Below are positions 48,741 through 58,738 of a DNA stretch of 64,000 nucleotides, piece by piece. The notes beneath the pieces are model-generated. The model had not been told where the DNA came from. It made no database searches and worked only from the letters and a program-made list of their open reading frames with translations. Each line of letters opens with the position of its first letter. Within the stretch, counting starts at the first letter, position 1. The translations under genes were made by a program, and so were the position numbers. Source of the stretch: Aurantiochytrium sp. KH105 (Eukaryota; Sar; Bigyra; Thraustochytrida; Thraustochytriidae); NCBI GenBank assembly GCA_003116975.1, contig BGKB01000029.1, positions 310,001 through 374,000 of the forward strand, given 5' to 3'.

Positions 48741-49499
48741 GATGCCTCCCACCGTTCAAAGCCCGTTGTTGTCGCAGCGACGATCGCTGCAAGCCTCTCT
48801 GCGTGCTTGTCTCGGAGCTTGACGGCTTGCGCTCGCCAAGCAAGCGATGTGCGCGCGCCCTCGCGCACGACTTGGGTTCCCCACCGGCCTGCAGCGAAGC
48901 CGGCGCGCGTTGATGATGCTGATCAATTGATTTTTGATTGAATCATTGACCGATTGGCAACCGCCTCATCGTGTCGTGTATGATCCACCCTCACACACGA
49001 TTATAAAAGGCCAGAAGGGTAGGGGTTCTGGGCCACCCTCTACAGAAGCTTGGCCAATGTGCTGAGATAGAGCGAAACGAAAGAAGCTGCTTGAGCTCAG
49101 CGAAAGAAGAAGGGTCGATAGTAGAGCGAAACGAAAGAAGAGCCTGCGCAGCTAGCTTGATAAACGCAAACTGTACGAAAGAAGAAAAGAAAGCCCCTTC
49201 AGTTGGGCTTTCTTCTTTGCGATAATCTCGAGCTTGGCGTGCACTTTCCCTTTGTGCGATCACGCTGTACATCCCGTTTCCTCTCACCACTCTGCAAATG
49301 AAGGAAGTAGCGCGTTTAGATAAAACAAGAAGTAAGAGACAAGGAAAACAACAACAAATGAAGCGAGCAAAATAAATTCCCAGCAAGCGATCCAAAAGGT
49401 AAGGAAAGGCGGCAGGTAGAGATGGAAGGGTGTCAGAGGACCACCAGCACGGGCGCGGCAAAAGCATGGCAAGGGGCTTGCTGCATGACGAGCCTCTCT
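48741..49499. other. Intergenic with direct repeats and a hairpin
   Basis: About 760 bases between the glycosyltransferase start and the acetolactate synthase gene end. It contains a TATA-like TTATAAAAGG (about 49001) on plus, two copies of TAGAGCGAAACGAAAGAAG (49068-49086 and 49122-49140), and a stem GAAAGCCC/GGGCTTTC with an 8-base loop (about 49188-49213). No protein gene is seen. Confidence 0.5.
49068..49140. repeat. 19-base direct repeat, two copies
   Basis: TAGAGCGAAACGAAAGAAG occurs at 49068-49086 and 49122-49140. A partial copy (AGCGAAAGAAGAAG) lies between them. Function unknown; see the ncRNA note in the findings. Confidence 0.8.
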
Positions 49500-50372
49500 C
49501 TAACTCGGGGGCAGGTCCGCAAGGTCGACGACGGAGCGAGTGTCGTCAGCGTCCTCCTCGCCAGCGACGGTGGAGCGAGACATGGCGATAATACCACTAC
49601 GCGCACCCTCAATGATTCCATATGGCTCGAGCATGCGGAAGAGGGCATCAACGCGGCGGCTCCAGGAGACGACCTCGACGATGACGCACTCGGAGCCAAT
49701 GTCGATAATCTTGCCCTCGAACATTTTGGCAATATCGAGAATGGCCTGGCGGTGGAAGTGGGAGGCCATCATCTCGTCGTAGTTGGCTGCGTTAGAGGCA
49801 GGGAAGCGGCCTTCATCGGAGGCTGGGGGCGGGACGCAAGAGACCTTGACGATGGCGAGCTCGCGCTCGATAATGTTCTGGTTGCGGTAGTCGAGAACGG
49901 CCCAGACGTCGACGAGGTCCTCGAGCTGGCGGACAGCCTGCTCGATCTGGGTATCGGGGCCCTTGACGGCGATGGTGACGCGGCTGAGCTCCTGGACGTC
50001 TGTGGAGCTGACGGTGAGGGAGTCAATGTTGAATCCGCGAGCGCTCATGAGGCCCGAGATCTTGGACAGCACACCGGGGGAGTCGTCGACGAGGACGCTC
50101 ATGATGTGTTTCTTGACCTTCTCCTTGACCGCGGGCGTGTTGTACAGGATGTTGTTCACGGCGTCCTCCGCGGTGCGCTTGCCGCCCTTGCTTCCGCGCG
50201 AGACGCCGACGAAGCTGTCGAGGCGCTGCAGCTTCGAGGACCCGCTGCCGTCGCCGCCCGCGGACGCCGCGCTGCTCATCGCCGCGCGCGCCACGAGCGC
50301 CGGCTGCGCCGCCCCGCGCGCCGTCGCCGCCCTCCTGGCGAGGGCCGCCGCCATGACGCCGCGCGCAAGCAT
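49500..50372 (-). CDS. ILV6: Acetolactate synthase regulatory (small) subunit
   Basis: A 290-residue protein from ATG 50372. The first 45 residues are rich in Ala and Arg with no acidic residues, as in a mitochondrial targeting peptide. Then comes the ACT domain (KKHIMSVLVDDSPGVLSKIS, GFNIDSLTVSSTD), followed by QLEDLVDVWAVLDY and the second domain (ILDIAKMFEGKIIDIG, YGIIEGARSGIIAMSR). It binds valine and confers feedback control on acetolactate synthase, the first common step of branched-chain amino-acid synthesis. Length is close to yeast Ilv6. It is head-to-head with ATIC, sharing the promoter region that holds the CACTTGCG array. Confidence 0.95.
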   Translation of the reverse strand: MLARGVMAAALARRAATARGAAQPALVARAAMSSAASAGGDGSGSSKLQRLDSFVGVSRGSKGGKRTAEDAVNNILYNTPAVKEKVKKHIMSVLVDDSPGVLSKISGLMSARGFNIDSLTVSSTDVQELSRVTIAVKGPDTQIEQAVRQLEDLVDVWAVLDYRNQNIIERELAIVKVSCVPPPASDEGRFPASNAANYDEMMASHFHRQAILDIAKMFEGKIIDIGSECVIVEVVSWSRRVDALFRMLEPYGIIEGARSGIIAMSRSTVAGEEDADDTRSVVDLADLPPS

Positions 50373-51389
50373 CCTGCCCCGCGCTTCTCAGCTGTTCTCT
50401 CCTCCGCGGCTGCTCCTGCTGCCCCGGCGGCTCCCTCGCGCGGCCTGCCTGCCGCTCGAGCTCTACTCGCGCCTCCGCGCTGCTCTCGTGCTTGTGCTTG
50501 TGCCCGTGCTCGTTGTGCTTGTGCTTGCGCTTGTGCTTGTGCTTGTGCTTGTGCTTGTGCAGTGCAACAAAGCCCTGCTCTTCCACCCCTTTGCTTATTA
50601 TGACGCTGCCTGGCACTGTAAAAACCTCGTGGTAGCTAGCTAGCTAGCTAGCTCGGCGTAGCTCGGCTTAGCTCGCGCCTTTCCTGGCCAGGCTGGGAAG
50701 TCGTCGCGAAGAAGAAATCGCCCTCGGCAAGCAGGGAGCAGGGATGTAGCAGACGGTCGCAGGCGCGCCGTTCTCAGCGCGTTGCTCATTGTGAGGTCCG
50801 CAGGGCGGGCCGGAGTGGCACTTGCGAAGGGCGGTAGCGCACTTGCGGAGGGCGGATAGTGCACTTGCGGCGCGAGGCCGCAAGTGGGTTAAAGAGGGCC
50901 GGGAAAGGGGTGGATGGCGGCACGCCGGGATAGCGCAGTTGCGGGCGCGGATAGCGCAGTTGCGGGCGCGGATAAGTCACTTGCGGAGGCCGTGGCGGCG
51001 CAAAGTGTGTAAAAGGTTAGAAAGAAAGAAAGAAAAAAAGAAAGTTGTGCACATTGACAAGTTGCTTGCTCGCGTGTCTTTGGTTATTATTCTTTACCCA
51101 CTTCGCTTCACTTCGCTGGGTCACTTCGCTTGGCTTTGCTGCCTCTGCTTTGCCTTGCGTTTGCTGGTCGTTTTTCTTTGGTTGGTTTTCTTCGCTTTGC
51201 GAGGTTGGTTGGTCGCTTTCCCTTCTTCGCGGTGCAGCGCGGTGCAGCGCAGTGCAGCGCAGTGCAGTGCAGCGGCAGTAACGTCGTTTTTACTACACTG
51301 GACTTTTCGGAGAGAGACAGTGGCAGAGGAGGGAGGAGCAGGATGGATCCAGGCGCGAGAATCGTTGGTTGGAGGGGGACGATACCGCG
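50373..51389. other. Divergent promoter region of ILV6 and ATIC
   Basis: About 1 kb with no supported gene. It contains a GCTTGT hexamer run (about 50487-50560), a TAGC tandem (50632-50655), the CACTTGCG array (50819-50985), a GAAA run near 51022-51042 and a CAGCGCAGTG-type pentamer repeat (about 51230-51272). Confidence 0.7.
50819..50985. promoter_or_regulatory. Array of the octamer CACTTGCG (and CAGTTGCG variants)
   Basis: Exact CACTTGCG at 50819, 50840, 50862 and 50978, one inverted copy (CGCAAGTG) at 50879, and two CAGTTGCG variants at 50936 and 50957. Several are preceded by GATAG or TAGC and followed by GGGCG, so part of the array arose by tandem duplication. It lies between ILV6 and ATIC. 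The same octamer recurs upstream of the GNAT-like gene. Confidence 0.65.
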
Positions 51390-51424
51390 ATGCAGAGCGG
51401 CCAGAAGCGGAATCGCGAGAGCGC

Positions 51425-51457
<33 letters not shown>

Positions 51458-53488
51458 GCAGCGCACGAGCAGCGAACAGAAGAACAGCGGCAGCGGCGGC
51501 GGCAGCAGCAGCAGCAGCAACAGCAAGATGTCGGGCGCCTCGAGCCATATGGCCATTAAGGGCAGCACGGAGGACAAGATCAAGTTGAAGCGCGCGCTGC
51601 TGAGCGTGAGCGACAAGACTGATCTCGTGGAACTCGGCAAGCTGCTCGCGACGATGGGCGTCGAGCTCCTGTCGACCGGAGGCACCGCCAAGGCGCTCCG
51701 CGACGCAGGTCTCGAGGTCAAGGATGTTGCCGAGGTCACCGGTTCGCCGGAGATGCTCGACGGCCGCGTCAAGACCCTGCACCCCAAGATCCACGGCGGT
51801 ATTCTTGCCGTCCGCGGAAACGAGAAGCACGCCAAGGACATGGAGGACAACGGCATCGGCGCCATCGACTTGGTCGTGCTGAACCTCTACCCGTTTGAGA
51901 AGACTGTCGCCAACGGCTTCGATTTTGCCACCTGCGTGGAGAACGTCGATATTGGTGGACCGGCCATGCTTCGCGCCGCCGCCAAGAACCACAGCTCTGT
52001 GGCTATCGTGACTGACCCTTCGCAGTACGAGCACCTCCTCCAAGATCTTGTGGATAACGGAGGCTGCACCTCGATGGCGCTGCGCAAGTCCCTTGCGGCG
52101 GCCGCCTTTGCGCTCACGGCCGCGTACGATGGCGCCATCGCCACGTACTTTGCCAAGGAGGTCAAGACCAAGACCCCCGATGTGACTCGCACTTACGCTA
52201 TCGAGCGCCCGCTCAAGTACGGCTGCAACCCGAACCAGGTCCCCGCCGCGCTCTGCCAAATCAAGGGCACCGAGATGCCCTTTGAGGTCCTCAACGGCAA
52301 CCCGGGCTACATTAACCTGCTCGATGCCTCGAACGCTTGGCAGCTTGTACGCGAGCTCCGCACTGCCCTCAACAAGCCGGCCGCCGCCTCCTTCAAGCAC
52401 GTGAGCCCCGCTGGTGCTGCCGTGGCCGTGCCCCTGACCGACGTCGAGTTCAAGGCGTATGAGATGGAGAACCGCAAGCTCAACCTCACCAACTCGGCCC
52501 TCGCCTACCTGCGCGCACGCCAGGCCGATCCCATGTCTTCGTTTGGCGACTTTGCCGCTCTCTCCGACGTTGTCGACAAGGACACTGCGCTTGTCCTCAA
52601 GACGGAGGTCAGCGATGGCATCATCGCCCCGGGCTACTCTGAGGAGGCTCTTGAGATCCTAAAGGCCAAGAAGAAGGGCGGCTTCATCGTTCTCAAGGCT
52701 AACCCGTACTTTGAGCCGCCCCCGAACGAGTACCGCGAGGTCTTTGGCCAAGGTTTCATGCAGCGTCGCAACGACGTCCAGATCTCGCCCAAGTCACTGG
52801 AGAAGGTTGTCACCACCAAGGCCACCTCGATTCCCGACGATGCGCAGCGTGATCTTACGATCGCGTCCATTGCCCTCAAGTACACGCAGTCCAACTCGGT
52901 TGGCTACGCCAAGAACGGCCAGATGATCGGCGTCGGTGCTGGCCAGCAGTCCCGTGTCGACTGCGTCAAGCTGGCGGGCCGCAAGGTCCAGATCTGGTAC
53001 CTGCGCCAGCACCCCAAGGTCCTTGCCCTCAACTTCAAGGAGGGCGTCAAGCGCCAGGATCGCATCAACGCCCGCGTGCGCTACATCGAGGGCGACTTTA
53101 CGGACCTCGAGCGCAAGCACTGGGAGACCCTCTTCGATGAGGTTCCCGCCCCGCTCACGCAGGAGGACAAGGACGAGTTCATGGCTTCGCTCTCTGGTGT
53201 CGGTAAGTTTTACTTCTTGAGCGCTTCTGGAATGGTGCAAAAATGTCGCGTGCGTGAGCTGACAGGTTTTCTTGGTCTTAATGTCGATTACTTTGCTTGT
53301 TTCAATGCGCAGCCAACAGCTCGGACGCCTTTTACCCCTTCCGCGACAACATTGATGTGCTCAGCCGCTACGGTGTGCAGTACATTGCTCAGCCGGGTGG
53401 CTCCGTCAAGGACGACGAGATCGTCGAGGCTTGCGATCAGTACGGCATTGCCATGGCCTTTACCGGCGACCGTCTCTTCCACCACTAA
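51390..53488 (+). CDS. ATIC: Bifunctional AICAR transformylase / IMP cyclohydrolase, two exons
   Basis: Exons 51390-53202 and 53313-53488, giving 662 residues. The intron (GTAAGT...GCGCAG, 110 bp) splits a Gly/Ala codon and joins [17 protein letters not shown] in phase. The start used is ATG 51390; the first 60 residues are a Gln/Ser/Gly low-complexity extension. The IMP cyclohydrolase domain begins at [19 protein letters not shown] and includes [14 protein letters not shown] and [14 protein letters not shown]. The AICAR transformylase domain includes [28 protein letters not shown] (catalytic Lys-His), [16 protein letters not shown] and ends in [12 protein letters not shown]. It catalyses the last two steps of purine synthesis to IMP. 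Compared with usual length (about 592) the excess is the N-terminal extension. Confidence 0.97.
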
Positions 53489-54058
53489 ATCCCTTGACGT
53501 CGGCTCTGCCTCGGCAGCTGTTTTGCCCTCTCACAAATTCACATCCACAAATGCTCATGTTAACCTGCGTATGGAGACGCTCTTTCTTCCATCTTTTTCA
53601 CTTGTCTTGTTGCTCGCTGCCTCGATGGCTGTGTATGTATGATTGTGACCTTCTTGACCCTTGGCGTTCTGCAGCAGTCGTGTTCATCGATACAATAAAC
53701 ACGACACACAGATACGATTCCAGGCGACTTTTGATGCGTGATCTCACACGCCCACGGCAAGCTTACTTCTTTCTCTTTTCTTTCTTTCCACAACAGCGCC
53801 TACGATCGCCAGAATCCGCGAAGAAGGATCCAAGAAATCTCTCCGCGCGTAACAAGTCGTCCCTTTCCGCCCTTCCCGCGGGTCTACCACCACCTTCCTC
53901 TTCCGCAGCAGGCAGGGCCCCGAGGCCAAGACGCTGCGCCAGCCGTGCTATGCCGTGCCGACCTCTTTGCTCCGCCCCGAGGCGCAACGACACGGTGTAC
54001 ACGCCACGCCACGCCACGCCACGCTAGGGCCCTCTCTGTGCTGCGAGCTGGGCATCCC

Positions 54059-54182
54059 CACTTGCGCGCACCCTTTCTTCTTTCTTTCTTTCTTTCTTTC
54101 CCGACTTCCGGGGTGCGGGCGCAAGTGCAGAATGCGGCGGCGTAAGTGCAGAATGCGGCGGCGTAAGTGCAGAATGCGGCGG
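54059..54182. promoter_or_regulatory. CACTTGCG/CGYAAGTG element and three 21-base tandem units
   Basis: CACTTGCG at 54059, then CGCAAGTG at 54120 and CGTAAGTG at 54141 and 54162. Each of the last three is followed by CAGAATGCGGCGG. It lies about 285-405 bases upstream of the GNAT-like start and shares its core with the ILV6/ATIC promoter array. Confidence 0.55.
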
Positions 54183-54317
54183 GAAAGGCGCGGGCGGAAA
54201 GAAAGCAGAAAGAAAGAAAGAAAGAAAGAAGAACGAGGGCGAGAAGAACGAGGAAAAGCCCGAGAGTCGCGAGAGAGAGAGCGGAAACGAGAGAAGGAAA
54301 GAAGCGAAGAAAAGGCA

Positions 54318-54318
<1 letters not shown>

Positions 54319-54350
<32 letters not shown>
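54319..54350. repeat. GACA tetranucleotide microsatellite
   Basis: About eight GACA units inside a longer purine-rich tract, in the leader or promoter of the GNAT-like gene. Confidence 0.85.
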
Positions 54351-54465
54351 AAGAGCAGAAAGAAAGCAAAGAGCAGAAAGAAAGGAAAGAGCAGAAAGAA
54401 AGAGCAGAAAGAAAGAGCAGAAGCAGCAGAGCGATCGCGCGCAGACCGCGAAGCGAGGACGCGCG

Positions 54466-54504
54466 ATGCTGCGGCTGGCGCCCGCGCAGCGCGCGCCCGC
54501 GGTG

Positions 54505-54536
<32 letters not shown>

Positions 54537-55998
54537 TGCGGACGGCGGCGGCTGGGGCCCCGGCGGCGGCTGCCTCGGGGATGGCTACGGCGGCGGCGCG
54601 CATGGCGGCGGCGGCGGCGCGCATGGCGGCAGCGGCGGCTTCGGCGGCGGCGCGCCCGGCGGCGGCTACGGCGGGCCCGGCTGCNCCGTGGCGTATGCCG
54701 GGTTCACGCTCGGGGCGCTCCGCGTGCGCTCGTGGCGACACCGGCACCGGGTCTCCTTCAAGCTGCTCAACACGAGCGAGATCGAGGGCATTCGCGAGCT
54801 CGTGCAGAGCGAAGACCAGGACGAGGAAGGATCCGAAATCGACAGCCTCCTGAGTCCGTTCTCGCGAGATCTGCTCGTGGGGATACAGGTCGACGGCGAT
54901 GTCGTCGGCATCGACACGGTCAACATGGAAGGCGGCCAGACGGGCTACCTGGAGGAGGTCAAGCTCGCGCGGCAATTCTGGGGATACGGTCTCGAGAACC
55001 TCTTGCGCTTCAAGACGCTCGACGTTGTGCGCAATCCACCACCCGACCTGAGGGGAGCTGCGACCGTCTCGACGGTGCGGCAGCTCGTCTTTGCGTGGAA
55101 CGCGCGCGCCATCAGGATCTGCGAGACCACTGGCATGGAAGAGATCGCGCGCTGGTCATACCACGTCGCAGACGCGCCATCCAAGGCTGCCGCGCTGGTC
55201 GCCCGCGTGGACAGCGCCTGCGCCAATTCGCTTCCACCCTTGCACCAGGTCTCACGCGTTTCGACAATGCTGGACATGCTGCGGCGCACGACGCAATGCG
55301 GCCTGCTCTTGCAGTATTGGGACATTTACGACGTGCGCCGTCAGGTTCTCGTCTCGCTCTTTTCTGGGGTCTTGGCGAACAGCCCTCGACACAGAGAAGC
55401 CGCGAGCGCAGATCCCTCTGCCGCGGCCGCCGTTGATGGCCATGATGACGACTATGACGAGGATAACGTGGAGGAGGAAGAGGAGGAAGAAGAAGGAAAA
55501 GAAAGGTATACGCCTCCCTCCGGAGTTCCCGGGCCTGCTGGCCTCGCGCCGCGCGCGAGCTTTGGCTCTGCCGCCTCCTCGTCGTCATCTTCCTCGCCCT
55601 CATCGCCGAGGTCCTTGCGGTTCTCACCTAATGCGGGATCTGACGAGGACATGTTCGGCCCAGAGGATCTCCCGCGGACGATGCATGTGCGCAACTGCGT
55701 CATGCAATGTGCCGACCTCACTTGCAGTGTCGGCGAGCTCATCGACCGTGACGAGCCCCTTGGGTCGCTCTGTACATTCACCATTTACTGCGATGCCTCC
55801 GACGTGGATCGAAACAAGGAAGCCTGTAAAGCTGAAGCGCTGGCCCATGTGCGCTACTGGACGCGACTTGGCGTTGACATGCATTGTCAGTCGATTGCCA
55901 TGTTTTGCGACCCTGCGCTGCATCCAGTCCTCGCCGATATTGTCGATCTCAAGCACGCATCGCAGCTCATACTTTTTGAGTCAAACTTTCGCAAATGA
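54466..55998 (+). CDS. GNAT-type N-acetyltransferase-like protein (NAT16-like)
   Basis: A 510-residue protein from ATG 54466. The first 75 residues are Gly-rich (GGGAHGGG units), and one codon there contains the undetermined base at 54685. The following 220 residues resemble the NAT16/histidine N-acetyltransferase group. LLVGIQVDGDVVGIDTVNME precedes GGQTGYLEEVKLARQFWGYG, which is at the place of the acetyl-CoA-binding R-x-x-G-x-G/A loop. The loop here reads RQFWGYG, so the second conserved position is changed. A disordered acidic/Ser linker (about residues 310-390) separates a second conserved region of 115 residues (MHVRNCVMQCADL...LILFESNF). Activity and substrate are uncertain. Confidence 0.6.
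54685..54685. other. Undetermined base (N)
   Basis: A single N inside the Gly-rich start of the GNAT-like gene. It leaves one codon undetermined but does not shift the frame. Confidence 0.99.
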
Positions 55999-56107
55999 TT
56001 TTCTTTTTTACGCATCAACGCATCTAGCGTAGAGTATACTTTCTTTTTTGTTTACTTCCGCTGACCGGTCGCTCTGTGTGTCCCCTTGTGCACAATTGTC
56101 TGTCTGT

Positions 56108-57562
56108 CTAGCGTGATGACGATCCTGAGGAAGATCCGGATGACGAGGACGAGGACGACGACCCTGTTGATGATGCAGAGGCTTCTGAAGCCGAGGACTT
56201 GCTCCGTGGACGGTTTTTGCGCTTCGACTTTTGGCTCTTCTCTGAATTCTCGCGTTTCCGCTCTTTCGTCTCGCTTGGCTTGCTCGGTTGCCTTGCCGAG
56301 GCATGATCATCATTTTCCTTTGGCTTTGCCTTTTCGTTTTCGAGTTTGCGTCGCTTCATCTCGCGGAGGCGCTCATGCACTCTTCTCTTTGCGGTGCCAC
56401 CGTCGGTGTCGCTTGATGACACGGATCGGGCGCGCGAACGGCGTGAGCGCGATGATGCTCTTGACGAAGACGATCCTGACGAGGACGATGATCCGGACGA
56501 CGACGACGACGACGACGACGACGATGAAGACGAAGAAGAAGAAGACGACGATGATGATGATGATGACGACGACGATGATGATCCGGAAGACGACGACGAC
56601 GATACAGAGGAGGCGCTAGGACTTCTCCGGCGTTTCTTTGAGGAGCTCGGAGCCGAGCGCGTGCGACCACGGCCATGACTCCGGCCACGACTCCGGCCAT
56701 GACTCCGGTCACGGCCACGATCACGGTTACGATAACGATCGCCTTCTTTGTCATTTTGTCGATCACGGTCTTCTTTCGAATCCTTCGAGGCATCCGCGGA
56801 TGCTCTAGCTTCCTTTTCTAACTTTTCGCGTTGTTCGCGCTCGAGACGACGTGCTTCGCGCTTCGCGAGCTGTTTCTCCCGGTCAAAACCGTCGCCAGAC
56901 TGATGGTCTGACGCAATACCAAAGGCAGCACGAAGACGTGCGTCTTGGTTATCTTTGAGCTCTGTCGAGGTCTCTCCTCGTCGTGAAGACGACACTGCAG
57001 CGCGGTCCTCCCATGAACGGAGCTTGGGTTTGGCTTGATTGGGCTTTGCCGCAGGGCTCCCACCTGTTGACGTTTTAGCTTCAACACCGGACCCAGCTGC
57101 AAGCGAATCTGAAGCTGATGCAGCACCAGCAGCAGTTGCAGCAGCATCAGTAGTGGCAGTAGTGTCCTGCTTGCGTTTCTTCTTCTTGAGTGCTTTTTTG
57201 GCTTTCTTGCGCGCCTTTTTCTCCTCGGCAAGCTCATCGAGGCGCTTCTTGCGAAGATTTTCACAAGCTTCATTCACATCTTCAAGAGACTTCCCCTCGG
57301 CCTCGAGGCTTTCGCGCAGCTCGAGGACCTCGAGCTCGACCTTGCGCCTCTGCTCGTGTTCCGCGAGTTCCTTGTCGACCTTGCCGCTGCCGCGAGCGTT
57401 GCTGGACCAGCCGTGGCCTCGGCCGGTCTTCTCGCTGCCAGTCCTCGCGTTTCGCTCGCGGTCTTTGCGAACGCGGTCGCTGCGCACGTAGCTCGCATTC
57501 GCCTGCACAAACCCGCTCGTCGCGGACCCGCGCGCCGTGCGCAGGCCGACGCCGTTGTACAT
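56108..57562 (-). CDS. SRRM2/Cwc21-like splicing factor with RS domain
   Basis: A 484-residue protein from ATG 57562 (MYNGVGLRTARGSATSGFVQ), which is the hallmark N terminus of SRRM2 and yeast Cwc21, the segment that enters the spliceosome near Prp8 and the U5 loop. A cwf21-type helical hairpin follows (about residues 65-110: KVELEVLELRESLEAEG and ENLRKKRLDELAEE), then a Lys-rich helix. The second half is an Arg/Ser-rich domain with repeated RDRG/SHGR units, a run of about 30 serines encoded by GTC/ATC-type repeats (about 56480-56600), and a basic tail. It is expected in the active spliceosome. It is convergent with the GNAT-like gene and head-to-head with the NTF2-like gene. Confidence 0.92.
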   Translation of the reverse strand: MYNGVGLRTARGSATSGFVQANASYVRSDRVRKDRERNARTGSEKTGRGHGWSSNARGSGKVDKELAEHEQRRKVELEVLELRESLEAEGKSLEDVNEACENLRKKRLDELAEEKKARKKAKKALKKKKRKQDTTATTDAAATAAGAASASDSLAAGSGVEAKTSTGGSPAAKPNQAKPKLRSWEDRAAVSSSRRGETSTELKDNQDARLRAAFGIASDHQSGDGFDREKQLAKREARRLEREQREKLEKEARASADASKDSKEDRDRQNDKEGDRYRNRDRGRDRSHGRSRGRSHGRGRTRSAPSSSKKRRRSPSASSVSSSSSSGSSSSSSSSSSSSSSSSSSSSSSSSSSSSSGSSSSSGSSSSRASSRSRRSRARSVSSSDTDGGTAKRRVHERLREMKRRKLENEKAKPKENDDHASARQPSKPSETKERKRENSEKSQKSKRKNRPRSKSSASEASASSTGSSSSSSSSGSSSGSSSR

Positions 57563-58015
57563 GGCGCCCACCCGCGGCGCGCGCGAGTCCCTCTCGCAAG
57601 CCAGAAAAGGCCTCTCCGCCTGCTTTCCCTGGCGGATTTCTCGCGCTCGCTCGCTCTCCCGCCGCCTTGCTCTTGCGTTCGCGCGCCCGAGACGCAGGGC
57701 CGAGCGCCGCTGCCTTCGCCCGCGCGCTTGCTCGTCGCTCGCGCGCGCGAGAATCCCGCGAGCGAGGCGCTTCCGGGTATGCTGCTTGGTCGAGCAGCTT
57801 TTGGTTTGGGAGTCGCAAGGAAGGGACCCTTATCTTGTCTGGTCCTGCAAACAAATACGTATCGCCATTTCCGTCCAGGGCTCGAGACCGGCCGTCCTCG
57901 GGGACCTGCGACGGCCTGCGCGGACTCTCGCTCCTGGTTTTGTTCTCTTCCTCCTGCTCGGGACGGCAGCGCTTTCGACGACGACAACAGAACAGCAGAA
58001 GACGAAGAAGAAGAG

Positions 58016-58620
58016 ATGGCGTTCGTCGAGCGCGTGCAGGACACCCTCGCGGTGCAGAAGTTCTTTGTGCTCTACGCGCGCGCTGTTGATACGAGGGACT
58101 GGGCGTAAGTTTTGGTTGGGGTGAGAAAGGTTTGTGATGACGCTCAATCTGACCTTTCTCTTGGAGGGACACGGACATCATCGTGTACAGTCTGTACGAG
58201 TCGCTCTTCACGGAGGACGCCGTGCTCGACTATGCCTCGGGCATGATGCTTGCAGGTGTAAACTGGTCGGATGCTGTGTGCGGGAACCGCAAAAAAGCAG
58301 TAAACTGGATCTCGACAAACTTCAAGCAGAACTTTGGGAAAACACAGCATTTGATTTCCAACATTGACATTGAATGGGATGGGAGTGACGCCGCGCACGT
58401 GCGCGCAATGTTTTACAATCCTCTGACGCTGCGAGGTCTCCCACTCACAAGGTTCATCACCCTTGGCGGCTGGTACATTCACGAGTTGGTCCGGTGCCCG
58501 GACGGAAAGTGGAGGTCCAAGTTCTTGCGACAAGAAATTGCCTTTTTCAGCCTGCTCATGGGGGTGCTTCAGTACGTCGTGATTGGCCTCTTGCTGGCGT
58601 ATCTGCTTTGGAAGGCCTGA
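58016..58620 (+). CDS. NTF2/SnoaL-like domain protein with C-terminal membrane anchor, two exons
   Basis: Exons 58016-58104 and 58167-58620, giving 180 residues. The 62-bp intron (GTAAGT...TTGGAG) joins in phase (TRDWA-DTDIIVY). Residues 1-140 follow the SnoaL/NTF2-like cone fold: an N-terminal helix (QDTLAVQKFFVLYARAVDTR), SLYESLFTEDAVLDYA, then strands ending in FITLGGWYIHELVRCPDGKW and RSKFLRQEIAFF. The last 20 residues form one hydrophobic helix (GVLQYVVIGLLLAYLLWKA), so it is a tail-anchored protein with the domain in the cytosol. Function unknown; related soluble proteins are isomerases, dehydratases or ligand-binding. The ORF of exon 2 alone would begin too late to give a full fold, which supports the intron. 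Confidence 0.82.
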
Positions 58621-58738
58621 GCATTGATACAAGGTCACCCAACCACTCTACATGTCAAGCAAGAAGGATTGTACTTTCGAATTCGTAAAAAGATAGGGAA
58701 TTTTGTGAGTGTGTGTGGTCTTTTCGCGTCAGGAGCAA

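Larger units (their letters stand above)
53489..54465. other. Intergenic with pyrimidine, purine and GACA repeats
   Basis: About 980 bases. The left half is 3' UTR of ATIC. The right half holds a TTTC run (54074-54100), three 21-base units with CGYAAGTG (54120-54182), a long GAAA-rich purine tract (54197-54430) and GACA repeats (54319-54350). The TTTC and GAAA runs are complementary and could pair. No gene. Confidence 0.65.

Noticed and set aside
51108-52400. 430-residue open frame on minus
   Set aside because: Antisense to ATIC, which has unmistakable catalytic motifs over the same span.
53203-53642. Read-through of ATIC exon 1 to a stop at 53642
   Set aside because: It loses the conserved C terminus (FTGDRLFHH), which is recovered in phase by removing the 110-bp GT-AG intron.
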